Positions 34,606 through 44,214 of a DNA stretch of 64,000 bases are shown one piece after another (position 1 is the first letter of the stretch; the number at the start of each line of letters is the position of its first letter). The notes beneath the pieces are model-generated. The model was not told where the DNA came from and did not search any database. It was given only the letters and a program-made list of their open reading frames with translations. Origin of the DNA: Pelagerythrobacter marinus (lineage in GTDB: Bacteria; Pseudomonadota; Alphaproteobacteria; Sphingomonadales; Sphingomonadaceae); the NCBI RefSeq assembly GCF_009827515.1, contig NZ_WTYO01000002.1, positions 434,001 to 498,000 on the forward strand, read 5' to 3'. A program made the position numbers and the translations under genes.

Positions 34606-35847
34606 TCAGTTCGATTCGGCCAGGGCCTTGTGGGCATTTCGCTTCTCCCGATACATGCGCTGGTCCGCCAGGCGCAGGAGCTCGCGCCAGCCGTCCCCGT
34701 CGCGCGGATAGATCGCGCAGCCGACGCTGATGCTCAGCTGCCGTTCGCGGCGCAGCGCGAGGGTGAAAGGCTCGGCCATCCTCGCCCGGATCGCCTCGCA
34801 GACGCGCTCCACCTCTTCCTCCTCGCCGGTCTCGTGCAGGACCACGGCGAATTCGTCCCCGCCGAACCGGTAGACATGGCCCCGCTCGCCCACTGCGTTC
34901 TGCAGCCGGTCGGCGATAGCGCACAGCACCATGTCGCCGACGTCGTGGCCGTACGTGTCGTTGATGTCCTTGAACTCGTCGCAGTCGAGATAGAGAACCG
35001 CGAAAGACATGCCTTCCTCGCGCGCGCGGCGGATCACCTGCTCGCTCTCGCGCTCGAACCGGCGGCGTCCGGCAAGGCCCGTCAGCGCGTCGTGCTCGGC
35101 CCGGCGCGCCAGCTCGACGTTTTCAGACAGCAGCGCCTGGTGCCAGCTTTGCAGTTCCGCCAGCAAGGCATTGAAATCGCGCGCAAGACGGTCGATCTCG
35201 GCAATCCCCGAAACGCTGACGCGGCGCCCGAAGCTGCGGTCCGCCCGCACGGCATGGGCGATCTCGCCGACGTGTTCGAGCGGGGCGACGACCGCTTCTT
35301 CCAGCCGGCGGGCCAGGACGCGCGTGGCGATGATGGTCAGCCCCAGGCAGCACAGCCCGATGATGAAGCCCGTCGTGGCATAGCCGAGCGTGTCGGCCAG
35401 GCTGCCGCGGACGATCACCGCGCCAATCTCGCGCCCGTCGCTGGCCACCGGCACGACTTCCGCCCGGCCGCGAAGCACCTGGCCCAGGGCCCGCTCGAAC
35501 GATCCGGCGAGACCGTCGTGCTCGTGCTCCCACGAAGCGAGCACGTCCCCCGCCTCGTCGATCACGGCGATCTGGCCGGCGGTACCGGCATTGCCGATCG
35601 TCTCGATCGTTTCCTGCACCGCCTCGCGGTCGCCGAACAGCACCGCCGGCTCGACCGCGTAGCTGACGGTGCGCGCGGTCAGCGCGGCGTTGGCGGTCGA
35701 ATGGCTCCGGATCAAAACGACCCCGCTGATCGTCAGCGTCACGGCGGCGAGAATCACCGCCAGGATGACCAGCCGGAAATGCCCGCGCGCCAGGAGCTCG
35801 CGCAGCGGCAGGCCGTCGAGGCGCCTGGTTTCGCGCGCGCTCACCAT
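34606..35847 (-). CDS. yfiN: YfiN-like membrane diguanylate cyclase
   Basis: 413 aa. TM helix at about 25-47, a periplasmic domain of roughly 120 residues, a second TM near 165-185, a HAMP-like segment (RRLEEAVVAPLEHVGEIA) and a GGDEF domain with an intact RFGGDEFAVVL active site. The inhibitory RxxD normally upstream of GGDEF reads R-G-H-V here, so product feedback may be lost. Start ATG 35847 overlaps the yfiR stop by 7 bp. Makes cyclic di-GMP, presumably repressed by YfiR in the periplasm. Confidence 0.88.
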   Translation of the reverse strand: MVSARETRRLDGLPLRELLARGHFRLVILAVILAAVTLTISGVVLIRSHSTANAALTARTVSYAVEPAVLFGDREAVQETIETIGNAGTAGQIAVIDEAGDVLASWEHEHDGLAGSFERALGQVLRGRAEVVPVASDGREIGAVIVRGSLADTLGYATTGFIIGLCCLGLTIIATRVLARRLEEAVVAPLEHVGEIAHAVRADRSFGRRVSVSGIAEIDRLARDFNALLAELQSWHQALLSENVELARRAEHDALTGLAGRRRFERESEQVIRRAREEGMSFAVLYLDCDEFKDINDTYGHDVGDMVLCAIADRLQNAVGERGHVYRFGGDEFAVVLHETGEEEEVERVCEAIRARMAEPFTLALRRERQLSISVGCAIYPRDGDGWRELLRLADQRMYREKRNAHKALAESN

Positions 35848-36473
35848 CCCCCTCCCCGCGCCATGCCCATGCGCAGGACCCGCGGATCGATCCGCACCTG
35901 CGAGCGGGAAACGGCGTCGATATTGAGACGGAACGACAGCGAATCCGCCTCGAACAGCAGGCAGATCATTGCCCGGCTGCGGCAGGCGGGATCGTTCTCG
36001 GCCACCGTCAGCGTCGGCTTGTCGCGGAAGGCGGTCGTGATCGAACGTTGCTGCCCGATGGACATGCGCCCGATATAGACGATCTCGCACTGCGTTCCGA
36101 TGACGGCCTGCGCGGTGACGACGGTCGTGGCGATCCCGGCCTCGCCGGCGAAGGGCGGGCGATCCAGCGCCTCGGCATGATCCGTCGGCTCGACCAGGCA
36201 CAGGCGCAGCGGGTCGTGCGGCTCGGGCCAGTGGGTGTAACTGGCCAGGAGCGTCAGCATGCGCCCCACCGGCCGGGCATAAGGGTCCGCCTCGTTCGCG
36301 AGGGGCAGCCCGATCCGCACCAGCGGGGCGGCCTGGGCGGCTGGCGCGGCGAAGGTCGTCGCCAGCGCGGCCGCCAGCAGGGCGAACGCGGCCGCCAGCA
36401 CGCGCCGCCCGCGCGCGCCGCCGCACGCAGATCGCGCGCGGGCGAATGCCCCGAACCGTGTCACGCCCCCCAC
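35841..36473 (-). CDS. yfiR: YfiR-like periplasmic repressor (DUF4154)
   Basis: 210 aa with a signal peptide of about 49 residues (a long Arg/Gly-rich lead before AALATTFAAPAAQA; a shorter start is possible). The mature protein has the YfiR/DUF4154 fold landmarks YTHWPEP, LCLVEPTDHAEAL, CEIVYIGRMS and LSFRLNIDAVSRSQVRIDPRVLRM. Four cysteines in the mature part could form the disulfides needed for stability in Pseudomonas YfiR. First gene of the yfiRNB run. Confidence 0.82.
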   Translation of the reverse strand: MGGVTRFGAFARARSACGGARGRRVLAAAFALLAAALATTFAAPAAQAAPLVRIGLPLANEADPYARPVGRMLTLLASYTHWPEPHDPLRLCLVEPTDHAEALDRPPFAGEAGIATTVVTAQAVIGTQCEIVYIGRMSIGQQRSITTAFRDKPTLTVAENDPACRSRAMICLLFEADSLSFRLNIDAVSRSQVRIDPRVLRMGMARGGGW

Positions 36474-36527
36474 GCCGGCCAGCTAGCGGCGGCTAAGGGG
36501 CGGAAAGCTGCGCGGCGGGCGCACGGG

Positions 36528-38348
36528 TCAGGAATCCCCGGCCCGGTCCACCCGCGTCGCCTCCGCCCCTTCGGGCTTCGGCGCATCGACCGTGCGGATA
36601 TGGACATCGCGCAGCTGGCGCGGGCTGACGAGGCTCGGCGCGCCCATCATCAGGTCCTGCGCCCGCTGGTTGAGCGGGAAGGCGATCACCTCGCGAATAT
36701 TCGGCTCGTCCGCCAGCAGCATCACGATCCGGTCGATCCCGGGGGCGGAGCCACCGTGCGGCGGCGCGCCGAGCTTGAACGCCTCGATCATGCCCGAGAA
36801 ATTCTCGTCGACATCGGCCTGGCTGTAACCCGCGATCTCGAAGGCCTTGTACATGATGTCCGGCCTGTGGTTCCGGATCGCTCCCGAGGACAGCTCGTAG
36901 CCGTTGCAGACGATGTCGTACTGCCACGCCTTGATCTCGAGCGGGTCCTGGTTCTCCAGCGCCTCCATTTCGCCCTGCGGCATCGAGAAGGGATTGTGGC
37001 TGAAGTCGATCTTCTTCAGTTCCTCGTCGTATTCGAACATCGGGAAATCGACGATCCAGCAGAACTTGAAGCAGCCTTCCTCGATCAGCCCCAGCTCCTC
37101 GGCCACGCGGGTGCGCGCAGCACCGGCGAGCTTGGCTGCGTCCTTCTCCTTGCCCGCGGCGAAGAACAGGCCGTCGTTCTCGCCCAGGCCCAGCTCGGCA
37201 TAGAGCTTTTCCATGCCCTCGGTGCCGTGGTTCTTGGCGATCGGGCCGCCGAACTCGCCGCCCTTGCGGGTGACGTAGCCGAGACCGGCAAAGCCCTCGC
37301 GCCGCGCCCAGTCGTTCATCTCGTCGAAGAACTTGCGGCTCTTCTCATGCGTGTTCGGCGCGGGGACGACGCGCACCCGGCCGCCGGAGCCGACGATCTT
37401 CTCGAACAGGCCGAAACCCGAAGTCTCGAAGTGGCCGGTGACGTCCGAGATGATCAGCGGGTTGCGCAGGTCGGGCTTGTCGGTGCCGTATTTCAGCATC
37501 GCCTCGGCGTAGGGAATGCGCGGGAACTCGCCCGCGGGCGTCACGCTCTTGCCGTTCGCGAATTCCTCGAACACGCCGGCCAGGACCGGCTCGATCGCCT
37601 GGAACACGTCTTCCTGCGTGACGAAGCTCATTTCGAAGTCGAGCTGGTAGAATTCGGGGCTGCGATCGGCGCGCAGGTCCTCGTCGCGGAAGCAGGGCGC
37701 GATCTGGAAATAGCGGTCGAAGCCGGCGACCATCAGCAGCTGCTTGAACATCTGCGGCGCCTGCGGAAGCGCGTAGAAACGGCCCGGATGCAGCCGGCTC
37801 GGCACGAGGTAGTCGCGCGCACCCTCGGGGCTGGAAGCGCCCAGGATCGGGGTCTGGAACTCGGTGAAGCCCTGTGCCGTCATGCGCCGCCGGATCGAGG
37901 TGATCACCTGGCTGCGCAGCATGATGTTGCGGTGCATCGTCTCGCGCCGCAAGTCGACGAAACGGTACTTGAGGCGGATCTCCTCGGGATAGTCCTGCTC
38001 GCCCGCCACCGGCAGCGGCAGTTCCTCGGCCCGGCTCTGGACGGTGACGCCCCGCGCGAACACCTCGATCTCCCCGGTCGGCAGGTTCGGGTTGGCCGTG
38101 CCTTCGGCGCGCGCCTTGACCGTGCCGTCGATGGTGACGACCGACTCCAGCTTCAGCCCTTCCAGTACCGGCAGCGCCTCGCTGTCCTCGTCGGCGACGA
38201 TCTGCGTCATGCCGTAGTGATCGCGCAGGTCGACGAACAGCACGCCCCCGTGATCGCGCTTGCGATGGATCCAGCCCGACAGGCGAACCGTCTCGCCGAC
38301 GTTCGCACCGGTCAGCTGTGCGCAGTTGTGGGTTCGATAGGCGTGCAT
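36528..38348 (-). CDS. aspS: Aspartyl-tRNA synthetase AspS
   Basis: 606-aa bacterial-type class II synthetase: N-terminal anticodon-binding OB fold (residues 1-110), class II motif 2 with [23 protein letters not shown]-type sequence, a GAD insertion (about 290-410) and motif 3 in [14 protein letters not shown]. Whether it also charges tRNA-Asn (non-discriminating) cannot be read without comparison of anticodon-binding residues. Divergent from rnd. Confidence 0.96.
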   Translation of the reverse strand: MHAYRTHNCAQLTGANVGETVRLSGWIHRKRDHGGVLFVDLRDHYGMTQIVADEDSEALPVLEGLKLESVVTIDGTVKARAEGTANPNLPTGEIEVFARGVTVQSRAEELPLPVAGEQDYPEEIRLKYRFVDLRRETMHRNIMLRSQVITSIRRRMTAQGFTEFQTPILGASSPEGARDYLVPSRLHPGRFYALPQAPQMFKQLLMVAGFDRYFQIAPCFRDEDLRADRSPEFYQLDFEMSFVTQEDVFQAIEPVLAGVFEEFANGKSVTPAGEFPRIPYAEAMLKYGTDKPDLRNPLIISDVTGHFETSGFGLFEKIVGSGGRVRVVPAPNTHEKSRKFFDEMNDWARREGFAGLGYVTRKGGEFGGPIAKNHGTEGMEKLYAELGLGENDGLFFAAGKEKDAAKLAGAARTRVAEELGLIEEGCFKFCWIVDFPMFEYDEELKKIDFSHNPFSMPQGEMEALENQDPLEIKAWQYDIVCNGYELSSGAIRNHRPDIMYKAFEIAGYSQADVDENFSGMIEAFKLGAPPHGGSAPGIDRIVMLLADEPNIREVIAFPLNQRAQDLMMGAPSLVSPRQLRDVHIRTVDAPKPEGAEATRVDRAGDS

Positions 38349-38506
38349 CTAAATTCTTTCCATTTGCGGGGCTATGGCGCTAAGGGCGCGCCACCGAACG
38401 GCGCGCACGCGCATTGTCGCGCGCGCTAACAGGGCAAGCACGGGCCTTTGTCAAGGCGCGGCGCCGGCCCGAGAGGCGGTACTCCGCCCGACAACAGAAA
38501 AGACCT

Positions 38507-39709
38507 ATGAAGATACACGACCTTATCACCACCACCGACGAACTCGCCGATCTGTGCGAACGCCTGGCACAGTCCGATTTCGTTTCGGTCGATACCGAAT
38601 TCATGCGCGAGAACACCTACTGGCCGGAACTGTGCCTGGTGCAGATCGCCAACGAGAAGGAAGCCGCGGCGATCGACCCGCTGGCAGACGGCATCGACCT
38701 GTCCCCCCTGCTCGACCTGATGTGCGACAACGAGGACGTACTGAAGGTCTTCCACGCCGGCGGACAGGACGTGGAGATCATCTACAACCTCACCGGCAAG
38801 ACGCCGCACCCGATCTTCGACACGCAGATCGCGATGATGGCGATCAGCCAGTCGGAACAGATCGGCTATGCCAACCTGGTCGAAAGCTGGCTGGGAATCA
38901 CGGTCGACAAGGGTGCGCGCTTCACCGACTGGAGCCGCCGTCCGCTGACCGCGCGGCAGATCGAATACGCGATCGGCGACGTCACGCACCTGTCGAAGAT
39001 CTTTCCCAAGATCCTGCGCAAACTGATCAAGACCGGCCGGGGCGAATGGCTCGACGCCGAGATGGAGAAGCTGGCCGACCCGGCGAACTATCGCAACGAC
39101 GCGGGCGACGCCTGGCGGCGGATCCGACAGGCCGGGCGCAATCCCGCGGTCCTGGGCCGGCTGAAGGCTCTGGCCGCCTGGCGCGAGGGCGAAGCGCAGC
39201 ACAAGAACATCCCGCGCGGGCGGATCATGCGCGACGAGACGCTGGCCGACATCGCCAGCCACCCGCCCAAGAAGCAGGGCGATCTCATCAAGGTGCGCGG
39301 CCTGTCGAATGCCTGGAAAGACAACGACATCGGCAAGCGACTTATGAAAGTGCTCGAAAAGGCGGAACCGCTTCCGGCCGACGAGATGCCGGACAAGCCG
39401 AAGCGCGGCGCGCCGCTGGGCAAGGAAGGTGCGCTGGTGGCGGACCTGCTCAAGCTCCTGCTCAAGATCCGCACGCGCGAGATCGACGTGGCCGCCCGCC
39501 TCCTGACCCGGTCGGACGAAATGGAGGCGCTGGCCGCCGGCGTGCGCAACCTGCCGGTGCTGGAAGGCTGGCGCTACGACGTCTTCGGGCGCGATGCGCT
39601 GGAACTGGTCGAAGGCAAGCTGGCCTTCGCGGTCAAGCGCGGGAAACTGCACATGACCCATATCGACGACATGGCCGGGGAACTGGCGGAGACGCAGGCG
39701 GCAGAGTGA
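38507..39709 (+). CDS. rnd: Ribonuclease D
   Basis: 400 aa. 3'-5' exonuclease that trims tRNA precursors. The DEDDy motifs are visible: VDTEFMRENTYWP, VFHAGGQDVEIIY, and YAIGDVTHLSKIFPKI, followed by two HRDC-like helical domains (RGRIMRDETLADIASHPPKK). Start at ATG 38507. The stop overlaps the oxyR start (GTGA). Confidence 0.94.
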   Translation: MKIHDLITTTDELADLCERLAQSDFVSVDTEFMRENTYWPELCLVQIANEKEAAAIDPLADGIDLSPLLDLMCDNEDVLKVFHAGGQDVEIIYNLTGKTPHPIFDTQIAMMAISQSEQIGYANLVESWLGITVDKGARFTDWSRRPLTARQIEYAIGDVTHLSKIFPKILRKLIKTGRGEWLDAEMEKLADPANYRNDAGDAWRRIRQAGRNPAVLGRLKALAAWREGEAQHKNIPRGRIMRDETLADIASHPPKKQGDLIKVRGLSNAWKDNDIGKRLMKVLEKAEPLPADEMPDKPKRGAPLGKEGALVADLLKLLLKIRTREIDVAARLLTRSDEMEALAAGVRNLPVLEGWRYDVFGRDALELVEGKLAFAVKRGKLHMTHIDDMAGELAETQAAE

Positions 39710-40602
39710 GCACCTACCTCCCCACGATCAAGCAGCTCCAGTACCTCGTCGCCTTGCACGAGCATGGCCACTTCGGCCGCGCGGCGGAGGCGAGCTTCGT
39801 TTCGCAGTCCACCCTCTCTGCCGGGATCCGCGAGCTCGAATCGCTGCTCGGCGTCACGCTGGTGGAGCGCAGCCGGCGCGTGGTGCGTTTCACGACGCTG
39901 GGCGAGCAGGTGGTGGAAAAGGCGCATCGCCTGCTGCGCGAGGCGGAGGAACTGTCCGATCTCGTCCGCGCGAGCGGCAAGCCGCTTTCGGGCACGCTGC
40001 GGATGAGCGTGATCCCCACGATCGCCCCGTTCATGCTGCCCCGCATCCTGCCGCGACTGAAGAAGGAACGCCCCGACCTCAAGCTGTTCCTGCGCGAGGA
40101 AACCAGCCACGACGCGGTCGAGAGCCTGCACCACGGGCGGGTGGACTGCGTGCTCCTCGCCCTCCCCTTCGCGACCGGGGAAGTGGACAAGGCCCATATC
40201 GCCGACGATCGCCTTCACGTCGCCTTTCCCAAGGACGACCCGCGCGATCCCCCCGAAGTCGTCCACCCCTCGATGATCGACGAGGGACGGCTGCTCCTGC
40301 TGGAGGACGGCCATTGCCTGAAGGAACACGCGCTGGCCGCCTGCAACCGGCCCGAACTGCGCGCCTCGGCGACGATGATCGGCACGTCGCTGCACACGCT
40401 GGTGCAGATGGTGGACAACGACCTGGGCCTGACGATGCTGCCCGAAATGGCGATCGATGCGGGTATATTGCACGATACCCAGGTCGTCGCCCGGCCGCTG
40501 AAGTCGCAGGCGGCAAGCCGCGAGATCGCCTTGATCTGGCGCAAGAATTCCCCCCGGAAGGCCGATTTCGAACTGCTCGCGCAGGAACTGCGGGCCGGTT
40601 GA
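39706..40602 (+). CDS. oxyR: LysR-family peroxide sensor OxyR
   Basis: 298 aa from GTG 39706 overlapping the rnd stop. N-terminal LysR helix-turn-helix (LPTIKQLQYLVALHEHGHFGRAAEASFVSQ) and a regulatory domain containing Cys204 and Cys213 in EDGHCLKEHALAAC, with the same 9-residue spacing as the Cys199/Cys208 disulfide pair of E. coli OxyR. Activates peroxide defence genes when oxidised. No catalase or ahpC lies next to it here. Confidence 0.9.
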   Translation: MSTYLPTIKQLQYLVALHEHGHFGRAAEASFVSQSTLSAGIRELESLLGVTLVERSRRVVRFTTLGEQVVEKAHRLLREAEELSDLVRASGKPLSGTLRMSVIPTIAPFMLPRILPRLKKERPDLKLFLREETSHDAVESLHHGRVDCVLLALPFATGEVDKAHIADDRLHVAFPKDDPRDPPEVVHPSMIDEGRLLLLEDGHCLKEHALAACNRPELRASATMIGTSLHTLVQMVDNDLGLTMLPEMAIDAGILHDTQVVARPLKSQAASREIALIWRKNSPRKADFELLAQELRAG

Positions 40603-40655
40603 ATCCTCCCTCCCCGGGCGATCGGCGCCGGGCAGGCAGGGTATTGCTAACGAAA

Positions 40656-40683
40656 TGTGGTAAAAGCTGTGGATAACTGATTC
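40656..40683 (+). promoter_or_regulatory. DnaA box and GANTC site upstream of mipZ
   Basis: TGTGGATAA at 40668-40676 is a perfect complement of the DnaA box TTATCCACA. A second, one-mismatch copy (TGTGGTAAA) begins at 40656, and GATTC at 40679-40683 is a CcrM GANTC site. All lie 108-135 bp before ATG 40791 of the MipZ gene. Confidence 0.55.
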
Positions 40684-40790
40684 GCGAAGCGCCGGACGGG
40701 GACTGCGCCGTGTGGAAAGAACTCGGACCTGACGGATGCAACGACGGCGCGGCACCGCGCTGGACGGATGGCGAACATCCGCAGGTCGTG

Positions 40791-41693
40791 ATGGCCGACG
40801 CGCTGGCCCACCCGCTCCCCGGCCACGTGATCGCCTTTGCCAACGAGAAAGGCGGAGTCGGGAAATCGACCCTGGCGTTCCACACCGCCGTTGCCCTGGC
40901 CCGCGCGGGCCACCGGGTGGTCGCGATCGATCTCGACCGCCGGCAATCGACGCTGGAAAGCAGCTTCGCCGCGCGCGAGGGAACGGCGCGGGTCGTGGGC
41001 GTGGACCTGCCGATGCCGATGCACGCGGTGCTGAACCGCCACTGCGCGGCCCAGCTGCAGCAGGAAGTCGCCCGGCTCGACGCGCGGGCCGACTACGTCG
41101 TGCTCGACGCGCCGGGTGCCGATTGCCCGATCTTCCGCCGCGCGGTGGCGCTGGCGCATACGCTCGTCACCCCGATCAACCCCTCGTTCGTCGATCTCCA
41201 GGTGATCGGCCGGATCGATCCCGTCTCCGGCCGCCCAGGCCCCGCCAGCGCGTTCGGCCGCACGGTCGCCGCCCTGCGGGAGGAACGGCGCGGGCGCGAG
41301 CTTGCCCCGCTGGACTGGATCGTCGCGAAGAACCGCGTCCGCAGCTGCGAACGGCGGCAGATCGACCGGATCGACAGCGCGCTTTCCGCGCTTGCCGGCC
41401 ACCACGAGTTTCGCGTGGCGTGCGGATTGTCGGAACGGGTCGCCTTCCGCGAGCTGTTCCAGTTCGGCCTGACGCACCTCGACCTGCCGCAGCTGCCCGA
41501 CATGGCACGCGCCAGCCGGACGACGACGGCGGAGATCGAGGAGCTGATCGACGACCTGCTGGGGGCCGATCGCCGTGGTCCCGGCCGCTCCCGGCGCGCT
41601 GCCGCGACGCCGGTGCGCACTTCGGGCCGGGCCCGTGCCGCCTATCGCGAGGCACTGGCCGCCGCGACGGGCGCCGTCAGTCCATGTGCCTGA
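40791..41693 (+). CDS. mipZ: MipZ-like division-plane ATPase
   Basis: 300 aa from ATG 40791; GTG 40710 would add 27 residues and has some GGGGA upstream, so the start is uncertain. ParA/MinD-type deviant Walker A is NEKGGVGKSTLAFH, followed by AIDLDRRQSTLES, VLDAPGADCPIFRRA and the MipZ-specific stretches PINPSFVDLQVIGRIDPV and FRELFQFGLTHLDL. In Caulobacter MipZ binds the ParB-origin complex and inhibits FtsZ near the poles. The 3' end overlaps convergent pgsA by 17 bp. Confidence 0.9.
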   Translation: MADALAHPLPGHVIAFANEKGGVGKSTLAFHTAVALARAGHRVVAIDLDRRQSTLESSFAAREGTARVVGVDLPMPMHAVLNRHCAAQLQQEVARLDARADYVVLDAPGADCPIFRRAVALAHTLVTPINPSFVDLQVIGRIDPVSGRPGPASAFGRTVAALREERRGRELAPLDWIVAKNRVRSCERRQIDRIDSALSALAGHHEFRVACGLSERVAFRELFQFGLTHLDLPQLPDMARASRTTTAEIEELIDDLLGADRRGPGRSRRAAATPVRTSGRARAAYREALAAATGAVSPCA

Positions 41694-42270
41694 GGCCGAC
41701 GCGCAGGTAGTCCCACCCGGTTATCAGCGTCAGCACCGCCGCCGTCCACAAGGTCGCGATCCCGACCAGGTGCGGCACGTTGAACACCGCCCCGCCCAGC
41801 CCCATCGTCCAACCCGGCAGCGCCCCGGCCAGGATCAGCGCGCCGAGCGAGATCATCTGCGCGGCCGTTTTCCACTTGGCGAGCTTGCTGACCGGGACCG
41901 AGACCTGGAGCGGCCCGAGAAACTCGCGCAGGCCCGAAACGGCAATTTCACGCATCAGGATCACGAGGCCCGCGATAACGTGGAAATCGCCCGCCACCGG
42001 CCCGCGCAGCCAGCCCTGGGCGGTCAGCACCAGGATGACCGCGGCGACCATGATCTTGTCGGCGATCGGATCGAGGAAGACGCCCAGCTTCGAGACCGTC
42101 CCGCTCGCCCGGGCGAGGTAGCCGTCGAAATAGTCGGTGATCCCCATCAGGCAGTAGAGCGCGAAGGCGAGCGAATAGCCGAACGCCCAGCCCGGCCACC
42201 ACAGCAGGAAGACCAGCAGGGGGATCGTGACGATCCGCGACAGCGTGAGGATATTGGGCAGGTTCAGCAC
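41677..42270 (-). CDS. pgsA: CDP-diacylglycerol-glycerol-3-phosphate phosphatidyltransferase
   Basis: 197-aa inner-membrane enzyme of phosphatidylglycerol synthesis. The CDP-alcohol phosphotransferase motif D-G-x2-A-R-x8-G-x3-D-x3-D is intact in DYFDGYLARASGTVSKLGVFLDPIADK. About five to six helices. Convergent with mipZ. Confidence 0.95.
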   Translation of the reverse strand: MLNLPNILTLSRIVTIPLLVFLLWWPGWAFGYSLAFALYCLMGITDYFDGYLARASGTVSKLGVFLDPIADKIMVAAVILVLTAQGWLRGPVAGDFHVIAGLVILMREIAVSGLREFLGPLQVSVPVSKLAKWKTAAQMISLGALILAGALPGWTMGLGGAVFNVPHLVGIATLWTAAVLTLITGWDYLRVGLRHMD

Positions 42271-42385
42271 GGCCCTTCTCTCCTAGCGCGTGTGCCGTTC
42301 GGGCAAAAGCCGCGGATTTGCCCTTGTCCGCATTCTCGCGTGCGTTACACGGTCCGTGGACTGGGTAAGGGCGCACGGAACCTGC

Positions 42386-43822
42386 ATGACAACCTCGACG
42401 CACATCCTGCGCCGCCGCCGGTTCCTGCCGCTGTTCGTGACGCAGCTGTTCAACGCCTTCAACGACAACCTCTACAAGACCGCGATGGTGCTGTTCGTGG
42501 TCTACAGCATCTACAATTCGGAGGCGGAGGAGGCGATGTTCAGCGCCGTCGCCTCGGGCGTTTTCATCGTGCCCTTCTTCGTCCTTTCCGCGCTCGCGGG
42601 GCAACTCGCCGACATGCGCGACAAGGCACGGATCATCCGGATCGTGAAAGGGTGCGAGATCGGGATCATGCTGGTCGGCGCGGCCGGGCTGCTGATCGCC
42701 TGGCAGGACGTCGAATGCGCGACCGGCGCCGGGGCCGCCTGCCTGACGGCCCCGCCCCCGCTACTGGCGCAGAGCGCGATCCCGCTACTGCTTGCCGCGC
42801 TGTTCGCAATGGGCGTCCACTCGACATTCCTCGGGCCGATCAAGTACGCGATCCTGCCCCAGCACCTGCATTCCGACGAAGTGCTCGCCGGGACCGGGTT
42901 GGTCGAGGCGGGCACCTATCTCGCCATCCTCTTCGGCACGATTCTGGCCGGGTGGATCCCGGTCGAAGTCGCCGCCGCGGTCGTCGTCGGGATCGCCGTG
43001 CTCGGCTTCATCACCGCGCAGTTCGTGCCGCCCGCCCCGCCCCAGGGGGACAGCAACGAGCTGGACTTTCCCCTGCTCGGCCCGCTCGGCCGCTCGGGGC
43101 ACGGCAAGGCGACCAAGGCGGCGGCCTTCCTGCCCACGCTTGTCGCCGACCAGCTCGTGTCGATGTTCAAGCTCGTGCGGTCCACCACCCATGATCGGCG
43201 CGTGTTCCTCGCGATCATGGCAATCAGCTTCTTCTGGACGATCGGCGCGGTCCTGTTCATCCAGTTCCCGCCCCTGGCGAAGAACGTGCTGACCGCGAGC
43301 AAGGAAGTCGCCAGCCTGTTCCTGGTGATCTTCTCCGTCGGCGTGGCGATCGGGTCGGTTTCGGTCAACGCCCTGCTCAAGGGCACGGTATCGGCGCGTT
43401 TCTCGCCCCTGTCGGTGATCGTCATGGCGCTGTTCGTGCTGGCGTTCTACCTCGTCTGCCGCGCCTGGACGCCGGCGCCGGGCGATGCGCTGATGGACGT
43501 CGGCCAGTTCATGGGGCAGCCGCTGGCGATCGCCCTTCTGTTCTGCCTGCTGGGTATTGCGGTCGCCGGCGGGATGTTCGTCGTGCCGCTGTACGCCTTC
43601 CTCACCACTTTCGTGCCCAAGACGCAGACCGCGCGCACGATCGCGGCCAACAATATCGTGAACTCGGGCGCGATGGTCGCCGGTGCGGTGCTGGCAATGG
43701 GGCTCAGCGCGGCGGAGGTCGCGATTGCCGACCAGCTCCTGCTCAGCGCGGCGATGTGCCTCGTATCGAGCTGGCTCGGCAAGAAGCTCTACGACGCGGA
43801 AAAAGCGGCCCCGGCGGGCTAG
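42386..43822 (+). CDS. LplT-like MFS transporter
   Basis: 478 aa from ATG 42386. About 12 helices; hallmark sequences LFNAFNDNLYKTAMVLF and FLGPIKYAILPQHLHSDE match the lysophospholipid transporter LplT group. In many bacteria this domain is fused or adjacent to an acyltransferase/acyl-ACP synthetase; that partner is not fused here and not next door, although pgsA just upstream (divergent) is a phospholipid gene. Function in flipping lysophospholipids is by family only. Confidence 0.82.
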   Translation: MTTSTHILRRRRFLPLFVTQLFNAFNDNLYKTAMVLFVVYSIYNSEAEEAMFSAVASGVFIVPFFVLSALAGQLADMRDKARIIRIVKGCEIGIMLVGAAGLLIAWQDVECATGAGAACLTAPPPLLAQSAIPLLLAALFAMGVHSTFLGPIKYAILPQHLHSDEVLAGTGLVEAGTYLAILFGTILAGWIPVEVAAAVVVGIAVLGFITAQFVPPAPPQGDSNELDFPLLGPLGRSGHGKATKAAAFLPTLVADQLVSMFKLVRSTTHDRRVFLAIMAISFFWTIGAVLFIQFPPLAKNVLTASKEVASLFLVIFSVGVAIGSVSVNALLKGTVSARFSPLSVIVMALFVLAFYLVCRAWTPAPGDALMDVGQFMGQPLAIALLFCLLGIAVAGGMFVVPLYAFLTTFVPKTQTARTIAANNIVNSGAMVAGAVLAMGLSAAEVAIADQLLLSAAMCLVSSWLGKKLYDAEKAAPAG

Positions 43823-43831
43823 CGCACCACG

Positions 43832-44026
43832 TCAGGCGATGAACGCGACGATCCCGACCACGCAGGCGACGTAAGCGGAAGCGAACCCGCGCACGTCGGC
43901 CAGCGTCACGCGCCAGCCCGATTGCGTGGCCGCCTTGCCATCCTCGACGGCGCAGACATGGGGCGGCAGGCTGGCCCGGAACGGGTGCCGGGCGGCTTCA
44001 TCGGTAAGGACAAGGCAACGACGCAT
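43832..44026 (-). CDS. Small hypothetical membrane protein
   Basis: 64 aa, Met-Arg-Arg-Cys start, a polar middle with HPFRASLPPHVC and a C-terminal hydrophobic segment of about 20 residues (DVRGFASAYVACVVGIVAFIA), so it may be tail-anchored. No good ribosome site is visible. It is convergent with the LplT-like gene. I do not recognise a function; the sequence is plausible protein rather than an obvious shadow. Confidence 0.5.
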   Translation of the reverse strand: MRRCLVLTDEAARHPFRASLPPHVCAVEDGKAATQSGWRVTLADVRGFASAYVACVVGIVAFIA

Positions 44027-44071
44027 GATGCATGCGTTAACACTTCGGTAACCATTTTGCTCCTGCCCGGT

Positions 44072-44100
44072 GCAAACTGTCGCATGGCGAGACAGTTTGC
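44072..44100. repeat. 10-bp inverted repeat in intergenic region
   Basis: GCAAACTGTC (44072-44081) and GACAGTTTGC (44091-44100) are exact complements around a 9-base loop. They lie between the small membrane protein gene and csbD. No T-tract; could be an operator or an RNA hairpin. Confidence 0.4.
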
Positions 44101-44162
44101 CGGTCCCGCCCCCGGTCGCGGCTTAACGGCCCGCAACGCGAAAAAAGGGGGCTCGCAATGCA

Positions 44163-44190
44163 AAAGGGCCGCCCTTGCAGGCGGCCCTTT
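44163..44190 (-). terminator. Intrinsic terminator of csbD
   Basis: An 11-bp perfect stem (AAAGGGCCGCC and its complement, loop of 6) lies 24 bp after the csbD stop on the minus strand and is followed there by TTTTG. GC-rich stem plus T-tract is the classical form. Confidence 0.75.
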
Positions 44191-44214
44191 CGTCGTTTCG
44201 TGGTCGGTCGAGGA

